The notes beneath the pieces were generated by a model. The model worked only from the letters and a program-made list of their open reading frames with translations, was not told where the DNA came from and did not search any database. DNA of 64,000 nucleotides from Brassica napus (taxonomy: Eukaryota > Streptophyta > Magnoliopsida > Brassicales > Brassicaceae): assembly GCF_020379485.1 (NCBI RefSeq), contig NC_063452.1, positions 52,576,439-52,640,438 on the forward strand. The letters are read 5' to 3'. The position numbers and the translations under genes were made by a program. This document shows positions 12,601 through 21,453 of the stretch, one piece after another (the first letter of the stretch is position 1; every line of letters begins with the position of its first letter).

Positions 12601-13969
12601 CAGAAAGAAAGAAAACAAGACTGGTTGCAAGGGGATATACTCAAGTATATGGTGAAGATTATCTGGACACTTTTGCACCAGTGGCCAAGCTTCACATTAT
12701 AAGGATTCTCTTGTCTCTTGCTGTCAACCTTTAGTGGGATTTATGGCAGATGGATGTGAAGAATGTCTTTCTTCAAGGAGAATTGGAGGATGAAGTCTAC
12801 ATGAGACCACCTCCTGGTCTTGAGAACATGGTGAAGCCAGAAAATGTTCTCAGATTAAAGAAGGCAATTTATGGCTTGAAGCAATCTCCAATGGCTTGGT
12901 ACCATAAGTTGAGCACCACCTTCAATGGAAGAGGATTTATAAAGTCAGAAGCTGATCACACCCTCTTCCCATTAACTAGTAAGCATGGTATTGTGGTCAT
13001 CTTAGTCTATGTGGATGACATTATCATCACTGGTAGCAACAAGGAAGGTATTCTCTCAACTAAAACCTTTCTTAAAAATGCCTTTGATATCAAAGATTTG
13101 GGAGAGTTGAAGTACTTCCTTGGGATTGAGATATGCTGCTCTAAAGAGGGGTTATTCTTATCTCAAATGAAGTACACACTTGATATTTTAAATGAGGCGG
13201 GAAACCTTGGGAGTAAAAAGGCCAAGACTCCATTAGAAGAAAGATACAAGGTGCTGAGAGAGGGAGAGTATGAGTCTACACCATTTGGAGATATCAAGAA
13301 GTATAGAAGAATGGTGGGCAAGCTCATCTATCTAACCATCACCAGACCAGATGTGTGCTTTGCTGTGAATCAAGTGAGTCAACACATGGGAGCTCCTAAG
13401 GTTCATCATTGGAATATGGTGGAGATGATCTTAAGGTACCTAAGAGAGGCGCCTGGCCAAGGAGTATGGATGGCATGTAACAAGAGTACTGAAGTTGTTG
13501 GATATTGTGATGCTGATTGGGCTGGAGACAGAGTTGATAGGAGATCAACTACAGGCTACTGCACCTTCATTGGAGGAAACCTGGTCACATGGAAGAGCAA
13601 GAAGCAAAAGGTGGTGTCCTGCTCAAGTGCTGAGGCAGAGTACAGATCAATGAGGAAGCTCACAAGTGAGCTTATATGGATAAGGGACTGCTAAGAGACT
13701 TGGGTATTGAGATCAACACACCAATGACTATGCATTGTGACAACCAGGCAGCAATACACATTGCATCTAACTCAGTCTTTCATGAGAGGACAAAACACAT
13801 AGAAGTGGACTGCCACAAGGTGAGACAGGCAGTGGAACAACAAGTGATTCTTCCATGCTACACAAGAAGTGAAGATCAACTAGCTGACATATTCACAAAG
13901 GCAGCTAGCAGCAAGGTTTGTGAGTTCATTCATCCTAAGCTTGGACTCATAGACCTCTCTTGTCACTGA
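9669..13969 (+). pseudogene. Copia gag-pol polyprotein with one nonsense codon and one frameshift
   Basis: The frame runs from ATG 9669 and is cut by TAG at 12732-12734 (probably a former CAG), continues in the same frame to about 13682, then moves to another frame and ends at 13969. The shift fits loss of one A in an A-rich spot near 13682-13686. Domains in order: UBN2-type gag; aspartic protease with DSGA near residue 341; GAG-pre-integrase (WHARLGH); DDE integrase (HSDVWTSP, RSDNGGEY, PHQNGVAERKN); RT (YVDDIIITG near 13010); RNase H (CDADWAGD, SSAEAEYRSM, ERTKHIEVD). No CCHC zinc knuckle is visible between gag and protease; that stretch is Lys/Arg-rich instead. The nonsense codon falls at the start of the RT palm and the frameshift in RNase H. 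Confidence 0.92.
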
Positions 13970-14111
13970 TCCTCTTGCCATGAAGTGTTCTACTCTTTTT
14001 CCTTTGCTTGGTTTTTATCCCAAGTGGTTTTTCCAAGTAAAGGTTTTAATGAGGGAATGCTTCATGGTTTCCAAGCTTGACCAAGTCCCTATGGTCAAGC
14101 TTGAGGGGGAG

Positions 14112-14622
14112 TGTTGACATGAAGAGAATAAAGAGCAAGAGTAAAGACATGAAGAACATATTGATCATGGACAAGAGATCATGGACAGAAAATCATGGAC
14201 AGGAAATCATAGACAGGAAATCATGGACAGGAAAACTGAAGCAAGGAAAGGTGTGAGACTGATTTAAATATCTTGCCTGAAGTCTTGGACGAATTTAAAC
14301 AAGTGGAGGCAACTGGATAGAGCTGTTGGAGTGTGGAAACAAGCCAAAGTCACATGATATGCTAAGGAAGGAAGAGAGAAGAGAGTTGTCACTATCCGAA
14401 AGTGACTTCCCCAAATCTGATCTTCATTAGTTTATTCATCTTCATTTGTTTATTCATTCTCATTGTCTTATTCTCCTTACTAGATCTATTTATGTAACTA
14501 TTGTAGACACTAAATCAATCTAAGGAAAAATAAGTTCCTCATTACTCTCATCTCTCTCTCTTGTTCTTCATATTCATCACTCTTCATACTCAAACAAGTT
14601 ACTAAATCTCTATATTTTTACA
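14112..14622 (+). repeat. 3' LTR of copia element 2
   Basis: Direct repeat of 8900-9424 with two fewer 15-bp tandem units and a 16-bp insertion near 14460. The polypurine tract precedes it. Confidence 0.95.
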
Positions 14623-14673
14623 CTTGCTGTGTTTCTTCATGACTTTGAAACAATAAAGACATCCTATAGACAT

Positions 14674-14984
14674 TATCTTATGAAGAGTGAAGTGGTAGAT
14701 GAATGAAAGTTGAAACTTTTGTTTCAAACAATATGCTTGCGTGCATTGAAGATATATATATATATATATATATAATATAAGAGGAAGAGACGTGTTTCTT
14801 TTTGTTTGCTGAATTTGATTAAGCGTTTTTCTTGAATTCTTGAGAGCTGCCTTAAGTTGACTCCACGCAGCTTCCGCTTACTCCACCACTCACTTGCTAG
14901 GAAATTGCCCCAGTAAAAATGAAAAATAAACTCATAGCATACAAGCGCAGGTAATGTTAATTAAATGGGATGTGAAGCAGACGG
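14674..14984. other. Upstream region of the split small ORF, with a (TA)n microsatellite
   Basis: About 310 bp of host DNA that should contain the promoter of the minus-strand small ORF. A (TA)n run at about 14752-14774 could serve as, or hide, its TATA box. I see no protein-coding signal. Confidence 0.5.
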
Positions 14985-15060
14985 AGCTACAGTTATTTCC
15001 AACCTCCAAAAGGAAAGTGAGAGATGCTTGTAATTTACTTATTCTGATTCTTATGAGTCC
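14985..15060 (+). pseudogene. DUF247 C-terminal remnant (tandem duplicate tail)
   Basis: Twelve codons ending in TGA (14985-15020) read SYSYFQPPKGK, against YSYFQPPKDK at the end of the intact DUF247 gene. The match continues about 40 bp into the 3' flank (GTAATTTACTT, then TGAGTC). The rest of this DUF247 copy is missing. With the second small ORF at 15835 it marks a tandem duplication of the DUF247-small ORF block. Confidence 0.75.
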
Positions 15061-15779
15061 AGGGCCCGACTGGTTCAAACGCAGTGGTTGTAGTTGCGGG
15101 TGGTTACGGTTTTAAGCGTTATTAAGCGTTTTGTATGACTGACACAACGTTTAAAAAATTATTGCGTTTGCGGGATATTTGCGACTAGTTGATTATAAGA
15201 TATTACAGCGGGTTAATAATAAATTATCAATATTAACATATTATAAAAATATAAAAATACAATTATAGTAAAATATAATAATTTTCAATATAATATGATT
15301 AATAAAAATATTATGTTTATTTATTAAAAATTTAAATGAGTTGAAAGTTATAATTTTAATAAAATTTGTTTTGAAGATTTGTATTAAATTTGTTAAAAGA
15401 ATCTTTTATTTCGTTTTATATATGTGTATATTAATTTTTTAAAATTGTAATGAATGGTTAGTTTAAAGTTTTTATAAAACAAATTATGATATTGTTTGTG
15501 AATTTAAACTAATATATAAAATATGTATATATTTTTATTTATAATATTTCCATTTTTAATTTTTAATTTAAAATTGTAAAATAATTTTGAAAATAATTTT
15601 ATATTTATTTATCCATCCGCAAACGCCCGCAACCACAAACGCTAGCTGGAACCAACTTTTTATTTTAATAGGTTCAGAGCGGTTTGAAGCGATTTGTAGC
15701 GGTTTGTATGATTGTTTCGAAACGCTGTCAACCATAAAAAATGTGTTTGCGGGTGGTAGCGGGGAAACAGTTAGACCCT
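15061..15779. mobile_element. hAT-like MITE, about 0.7 kb
   Basis: The ends are inverted: AGGGCCCGACTGGTTCAAAC on the left, and on the right the complement of TAGGGTCTAACTGTTTCCCC. GCGTTTGCGG-type motifs recur near both ends in opposite orientation, and the interior is AT-rich and non-coding. No convincing 8-bp target duplication remains. It lies between the DUF247 tail remnant and the second small-ORF copy. Confidence 0.55.
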
Positions 15780-15834
15780 ATTTTTTTTTTTTTTTTGCTG
15801 TTTTCTTAAAAAGATTTACAGCTACGTTCTGCTT

Positions 15835-15915
15835 TCAGGGTTTCTCTGCTTTATTGCCCTGCTTCTTCCTGAGACATATGAGTTTGAAACAACTAAGACT
15901 ACCTCGTATAGACAT
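15835..15915 (-). pseudogene. Second, frameshifted copy of the small ORF
   Basis: The minus strand from ATG 15915 reads MSIRGSLSCFKLICLRKK and stops after 26 codons. It aligns with the start of the split 71-codon ORF (MSI, then CF K at matching places), and the DNA match continues past the stop (CTGAAAGCA). One base is missing relative to the first copy near AAACCC, which creates the stop. The remainder is lost into an A-rich run next to the MITE. This supports an old tandem duplication of the small gene. Confidence 0.6.
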
Positions 15916-15945
15916 TTTTATGACTGAAGTGGTAGATGAGTGCTA

Positions 15946-16280
15946 GCTATTAAGGGTGTAAATTGGGAGAGTACAATTGACATAAAAGTTAGAAAACAGC
16001 TTATCAACAAACATCGTCTTCTTCTTCAACAGCCTAAACTACTCACTGCCAACAAACTTCAAGATGATGTCCCCCAAGTATTATCAGTGCTAATGATACA
16101 CCATAATAAAACCAAAAGGGTAGAGGACAACTAAGGTCAACTTTTTCATGCCTAGTCCTGCAAATTCATAGCACAAGTAGAACGTACCAATATGCTTACC
16201 ACTCCTACTAACATCCATATGTAAGTTTAGCATTTACGGATCCGGCCACTTGTTCATTTAATAAACTAAACAAAATGTTA
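15946..16280. other. Intergenic spacer
   Basis: About 330 bp of host DNA between the second small-ORF copy and a Stowaway-like MITE. A 64-codon plus-strand open frame starts within the small-ORF remnant and has no recognisable domain. I see nothing else. Confidence 0.4.
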
Positions 16281-16520
16281 CTCCCTCCATTTTATTTTAA
16301 TTTTCGCTTTAGACCCGAAGACACAGATTAATAAAACATTTAATGTTGTATAATTTCATAATAAAAACATCATTACCAATACACTTAATCACATTTCAAC
16401 CAATAGAAATATAGATTAAAATAAAAAGTTAATAAATTTTGTATTGAAATTATAAAATAATACTTATTTTAAAATAAAAATTTTACTCTACAGGGACACT
16501 TAAAATTGAAACAAAAGGAG
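16281..16520. mobile_element. Stowaway-like MITE
   Basis: About 240 bp with inverted ends (CTCCCTCCATTTTATTTTAA on the left, and the complement of CTCCTTTTGTTTCAATTTTA on the right) and a TA duplication on both sides. AT-rich and non-coding. Confidence 0.65.
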
Positions 16521-16664
16521 TAATACATAATATTCTAATATATTTAGTACCAAACAATTGAAGTCACGGAAAAAAAGACAATGTGTTACTATTTTTCTTA
16601 ATGATTGTAAAATCAAAAGCTTGTGTGTACATTAAATGCTGCTTTTTTAAATTCTGTAAAATGA

Positions 16665-16922
16665 CACTCACTCCGTTGAACGGAAGTAAGATTTTTTAGA
16701 GTTTTCACGTTTATTAAAAATATAATAAATGTTTACAATTTAATTTAAATTTTTTTGTTAATACACTTTCTAATATCTATCCACCGATAAAATTTAATCA
16801 ATTCAAATATTCATAATTAATATTTTTCAAAAGTATACAAAATACCTTTAAAATATATAGAAAGTATATTTCTATAGAATAAGAATAAATTCTATTAAAT
16901 CTTATTTTCGGGAACGTAGTAG
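16665..16922. mobile_element. Second Stowaway-like MITE
   Basis: About 258 bp with degenerate inverted ends (CTCACTCCGTTGAACGGAAG, against CTACTACGTTCCCGAAAATA read from the right) and inner AAGATTT matches. A TA follows on the right; the left flank reads CA. Confidence 0.5.
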
Positions 16923-16996
16923 TATGTTACCATTTCATATGTCGTATATATATGCACCTACATAGTAATATTGTTCAACCTTTTAATCCTGTCAAG

Positions 16997-17449
16997 ATGA
17001 AAAACCTCTCTACTTCTCTATTCGTCGTATTCATATGTTCTAGTACTAACCTTTAATAGCGTTCGTATTCATACATATTATTACAAGAAAAATAACTTGT
17101 TTTTTGAGTAACTTTTTTTTTCTTTTGATTCATGTGAATATGTAAGGATTTTATTAAGCGGAATAGCAGATGCGATTTGCCAGATCAAAGTAGGAGGACC
17201 ATGCGCAGGCTGCGAAGCGAGGTGTGCAGCGAAACATTCGAGGAGTACTGTGATGAGGATGGTTTGCTCCTTAGTCCTTACAATTGTCGAACTTGTGGAG
17301 TGCAGGTCGGTTACTACGGGTCAGGGTGTTCGGACACCGTGTGCCAAACAGATTGCTATATCATTTACCATCGTCGAGCTACGGACATCCATGGTTACTG
17401 TAATAGTGTTAACTGCATGTGTGAATTTAAGAGTCCTGGATGTTTTTAA
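16997..17449 (+). pseudogene. Defensin-like (DEFL) cysteine-rich peptide gene, frameshifted
   Basis: A possible first exon at 16997 begins MKNLSTSLFVVFIC, a good secretion signal, and runs to a stop at 17054 if not spliced. Downstream, in one frame from about 17151, the text LLSGIADAICQ leads into GGPCAGCEARCAAKH, a first cysteine cluster. In the next frame a second cluster reads SGCSDTVCQTDC, then GYCNSVNCMCEF, with the GxC...CxC core of DEFL peptides, ending at 17449. The two halves lie in different frames, meeting near 17240-17260, so an indel probably broke a two-domain DEFL gene. The splice sites joining the signal exon are not clear. Intact relatives are secreted peptides acting in defence or pollen-pistil signalling. 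It could instead be two overlapping relics. Confidence 0.55.
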
Positions 17450-17551
17450 CAAAACATCAAGTAATGAGAGAAAGATATTTAAATGCTGTATTTAAAAAAA
17501 AAAACAAAAACCAAGAAATAAACCAATTATGAAAAAGTGAATAAGAGTTAA

Positions 17552-17617
17552 GACACGTCATCGTTTCGCACGTGTTAACTCGTGGTTGATGGAGATAAAT
17601 GTTCGTGTTAACACGTG
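17552..17617 (+). promoter_or_regulatory. G-box/ABRE-like cluster upstream of INV-E
   Basis: Two CACGTG cores (17569-17574 and 17612-17617, the second inside ACACGTGT) and an ACACGTCA sequence near 17553 lie just upstream of the probable INV-E leader. bZIP and bHLH factors bind such sites in ABA and light responses. The placement suggests regulation, but function is inferred. Confidence 0.5.
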
Positions 17618-17639
17618 TGACCTAAGCAGATTTTTTGTC

Positions 17640-20600
17640 CTTCTCCATCTCTCGAGGATTGGAGTTTTCAGCTCTTTCCCTTCAAAATTTTCCTCTGATT
17701 CTCCGGAAGCTGAATCTGAATCAACCAAGGTAAGCTAATATCTTTATCTCTTTTTTACGAATATGTTATTGATATGTAAATGAATCGGATTCACTGATGG
17801 AGCAATGAAATTGATTTCATTTAGAAAGGTTTTCTGTGATTACGGAGTCTCTGATTCATTTCGTTATCCTTTCATTCATGCTTTCTTTTTTTTTTTTTAA
17901 TGTTTTCATTACATGATTTTGATTCGAGCTATTAAGGAAACTCTGTTAAGTTTAGATTCAAGGCTTTGGTAATGAATGAATGTGTTTTCAGGTAAAGTGA
18001 GCTCATTTCTTGAGTCTTTTGTATGATCCTATTATTATCATGCACTTAGATCTTTTGAAAATGATGTTTGGTTAATTGGGTATTAAGAAAGTTTCAGTTT
18101 TGAAGATGCTCATGTTAACTCTCTCGATGTAAAGTTTGTTCTTTTCAGCTGGACTCTCATGTTGGTCTGATTCAGTTTTCTTTTGTAGGTATCAATCACT
18201 TCTTCTAGCGATTTTCTCTGAGTATATTGAGTGAATCAAAAATGGCAGCTTCAGAAACAGTTTTACGTCTTCCATTGGGATCCTTATCCCCATCTTCTCA
18301 TCTGCCTTCTTTCTCCCTTAACTCCTCTCCCCTCCTCTCGTTTAAACCCTCCTCTAGTAGAAAACGAAGGGCCTTAAGGTGTACTAACTCTATGGCGAGA
18401 GGGAACACGTTTCACAGTTCAGACTGTGTTTTCAACTGTAAGAAATTGCAGTCCACAAGATGCAGATGCCAAAGAAACGACGTTGAGGAGAACACCAGAT
18501 CCACCTTACTTCCTTCTGACGGGTTGAAAAGCGACTTGGATGAAATGCCTCTACCTGTTAATGGAAGTCTTTCATCTAATGGTAGTACTCAATCAGCTGG
18601 AACGAACTCTATCGAGGATGAAGCTTGGGATCTCTTGAGGCAGTCCATTGTTTACTACTGTGGTAGTCCTATTGGAACCATCGCTGCTAATGACCCCAAC
18701 TCCACCAGTGTGCTGAACTATGATCAGGTCTTCATTCGTGATTTCATTCCCTCGGGGATTGCCTTTCTTCTTAAAGGAGAGTATGACATTGTCCGCAACT
18801 TCATCCTTTACACTCTCCAGTTACAGGTGACAGAATCTTTCTCCGTTATGCCTTATTTTAGTTGTAAAGCCTGAATCTTTGTTCCTTGCTGACTTGCTTT
18901 TTGTAAACAGCAATCGATAGTTAATATGATTAGAATTTAATACATCTAAGCATAATAGATACTTTTTGAGATAAAAATGTCGGGCAATTCGGATAATTTG
19001 AAATATTTTGGGTAAAAGAAGATTTGGATATTTGGTTATTTAGAAACTAAATATTAATGATAGTTTTAGGTATATAATCTGTATTTTAAAAATTCGGGTA
19101 TTCCTTCGGTTCTCGATTTGGTTCCGGTTTTTCTGGTTCTAGATATTTTTAAATTCGGTTTGGTTCTTGAGTTCCGGATAAATGTGCTCATGTTGAAGTT
19201 ATTTGGTTTTGTTATGAGCTGACGATGTAATGCTTATTTTTGGACAGAGTTGGGAGAAAACTATGGATTGTCATAGTCCAGGCCAAGGATTGATGCCTGC
19301 TAGCTTCAAGGTGAAAACTGTTCCTCTTGATGGCGATGATTCAATGACAGAGGAAGTCTTAGATCCTGATTTTGGGGAAGCGGCAATTGGACGTGTTGCT
19401 CCGGTTGATTCTGGTAAGAGAAGCTAAGTTCTAATCTTTCAAGCATGTGGAAAAGGATACTACAGATTTGTTCTGGTATCATGTTAACTTGATTATCTTT
19501 TTTCATTTGTTTTGGAACTCCAGGCTTGTGGTGGATTATATTACTGAGAGCATATGGAAAATGCACTGGCGATGTGTCCGTGCAGGAGAGAGTCGATGTG
19601 CAGACCGGAATCAAGATGATCTTAAAGCTCTGTCTCGCTGATGGTTTCGATATGTTCCCTACTTTACTAGTCACGGATGGGTCCTGCATGATAGACCGTC
19701 GAATGGGAATCCATGGTCACCCCCTGGAGATTCAGGTGTGTTAAATTGTTAACTTCAATTTGAATCTGCCAGCCATTTGATTCTAACTTTACACTTTCAG
19801 GCACTGTTTTACTCAGCTTTGGTATGTGCACGTGAGATGCTTACGCCAGAGGATGGATCAGCTGATCTAATCCGAGCTCTCAACAACCGTCTTGTGGCGT
19901 TATCTTTCCACATCAGGGAGTACTACTGGCTGGACATGAAAAAGATAAACGAGATTTACCGGTACCAGACAGAGGAGTACTCTTACGACGCGGTTAATAA
20001 GTTCAACATATATCCAGATCAGATACCTTCGTGGTTGGTCGACTTTATGCCTAACAGAGGAGGGTATTTGATTGGAAACCTTCAGCCAGCTCACATGGAT
20101 TTCAGATTCTTTTCCTTGGGGAACCTTTGGTCTATTGTGAGCAGCTTGGCTACTAATGATCAGTCGCACGCAATTCTTGATTTCGTGGAAGCGAAATGGG
20201 CAGAACTTGTGGCAGACATGCCGTTTAAGATCTGTTACCCTGCAATGGAAGGTGAAGAATGGAGAATTATAACCGGAAGTGATCCAAAGAACACGTAAAG
20301 TTATCTCTTCCATATGATTTTCAATAACATGTTTTTATATTTTCATGTTGAGCATATTTGGTTTTGGTTGCAGTCCTTGGTCTTATCACAATGGAGGTTC
20401 CTGGCCAACTTTGTTATGGCAGGTTTGTTCAGACTTTTCTCTTCTCCCTTTTAGATTCCGAGCTTATCATTTTGAGCTCATCAGTGTGAACTTTTGAAGC
20501 TATATGGCGTTGGTTTTGAAATCTTGGTCCCTTGTTGGTGTTTTATCAGCTGACAGTTGCAAGCATCAAAATGGGTAGACCAGAGATTGCAGAGAAGGCG

Positions 20601-20876
20601 GTTGAGTTAGCCGAGAGACGGATTGCTATTGACAAATGGCCAGAGTACTACGACACCAAAAGGGCAAGATTCATTGGCAAACAGGCACGGCTTTACCAGA
20701 CTTGGTCCATCGCAGGCTACCTCGTGGCCAAGCTCCTCTTGGCAAATCCATCTGCAGCAAAGTTTCTCACCAGTGAAGAGGATTCTGATTTGAGAAATGC
20801 CTTCTCTTGCATGATCAGCGCCAACCCGAGAAGGACACGAGGTCGCAAGAAGACTCAACAACCGTTTATTGTATGA
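17640..20876 (+). CDS. INV-E: Alkaline/neutral invertase E, plastid-targeted
   Basis: Coding exons: 18242-18826, 19248-19413, 19524-19735, 19801-20294, 20374-20422 and 20550-20876, all GT-AG and in phase, giving 610 residues (Arabidopsis INV-E is about 617). A leader intron (17730-18188) precedes the ATG at 18242; that ATG is chosen because the TTG upstream is not a plant start. The first roughly 100 residues are Ser/Arg-rich and fit a chloroplast transit peptide. GH100 catalytic-domain landmarks follow: [58 protein letters not shown]. The enzyme splits sucrose to glucose and fructose and is linked to plastid sucrose metabolism and photosynthetic development. Intron 1 (18827-19247) carries GGTTC/TTCGG-rich text like a decayed hAT MITE. 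No damage is seen. Confidence 0.95.
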
Positions 20877-21270
20877 AAAGCTCACAAATCATTTTTCCAA
20901 TGCGAGCCATGGACTATGTCCTCCTCCACTGTTCTGTCCCTTCCAACAGAATGATACAGAATTCTTGTGTAAATAGTTTCTTTTAGAAACTTGTCATAAA
21001 AGAGAGTGGTATTTTTTATCATATGCTAAGTATAGTGAATGCTTTGATTTTGTTGCGGTAGTCCAATAAAATTGGATACACATCTAAATTTGTTTTTTTA
21101 TTACCACGTGCGTTTCGTCCCATCGAACTAAATTCAAACTGGCACGGCCATGTTTTGGCCTATGACATTTGGCTGGCTCATTTCTGTGAGCTTTGCCCGT
21201 GGTAGATGCATGCATCTAAATTATTAAGTTATTATATACTAGTTGTCTGACTTATGTCAGAGGTTATCTA
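20877..21270 (+). other. INV-E 3' flank
   Basis: Holds the INV-E 3' untranslated region, with AATAAAATTGG near 21065 as a possible polyadenylation signal, then non-coding DNA. The palindrome AGATGCATGCATCT near 21205 stands out but has no assigned role. Confidence 0.5.
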
Positions 21271-21453
21271 TCTATAATAATAAATAAAGTTGGTTTATCT
21301 GCTAGACAACCAAATTTGCGTTTTATTGCTTTTGCTTAGACTGGGATTTTTGTTAGATATATTTGGGTTTTGTAAACAAAATGGAAAGCCCCAGTCAAGA
21401 TCTAGGTTTCCTCTTCGTCTTCTTGCCGACGTGGGAAAGAAAAAAAAAGGAGA

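Larger units (their letters stand above)
8900..14622 (+). mobile_element. Ty1/copia LTR retrotransposon 2
   Basis: Full-length element with LTRs of 525 and 511 bp, a primer-binding site TGGTATCAGAGCC from 9425, a polypurine tract (TTGAGGGGGAG) before 14112, and a near-perfect 5-bp target duplication (TTTGC at 8895-8899, CTTGC at 14623-14627). The LTR length difference is explained by two extra 15-bp tandem units in the 5' LTR and a 16-bp insertion in the 3' LTR. The LTRs are otherwise very similar, so this insertion looks younger than element 1. The coding frame has one nonsense codon and one frameshift, so the copy is defective. Confidence 0.95.
8730..14673 (-). pseudogene. 71-codon small ORF split by copia element 2
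   Basis: Minus-strand ORF in two pieces. Codons 1-17 run from the ATG at 14673 down to 14623; codons 18-71 plus a TAA stop run from 8894 to 8730. The pieces join exactly in frame once copia element 2 and one target-duplication copy are set aside, which is strong evidence that the ORF is real and was cut by insertion. The predicted product starts MSIGCLYCF, is Lys/Glu-rich in the middle and ends near RLPEYCSSHV and SSNMEE. The two early cysteines could be lipidated, but this is speculative. I do not recognise a named family. A diverged, frameshifted second copy lies at 15835-15915. I recall two adjacent small hypothetical genes at this place in Arabidopsis (about At5g22520 and At5g22530), unverified. 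Confidence 0.7.

Noticed and set aside
3475..14622. One large nested copia element
   Set aside because: The two LTR pairs do not overlap, have their own target duplications and differ in sequence, so they are two adjacent insertions.
17177..17449. Single 90-codon ORF as the true defensin-like CDS
   Set aside because: It begins at TTG and skips the first cysteine cluster, which is in another frame.
21225..21243. CTAGT near 21239 as a Helitron 3' end
   Set aside because: There is no GC-rich hairpin at the required distance; the palindrome AGATGCATGCATCT is too far and AT-rich.
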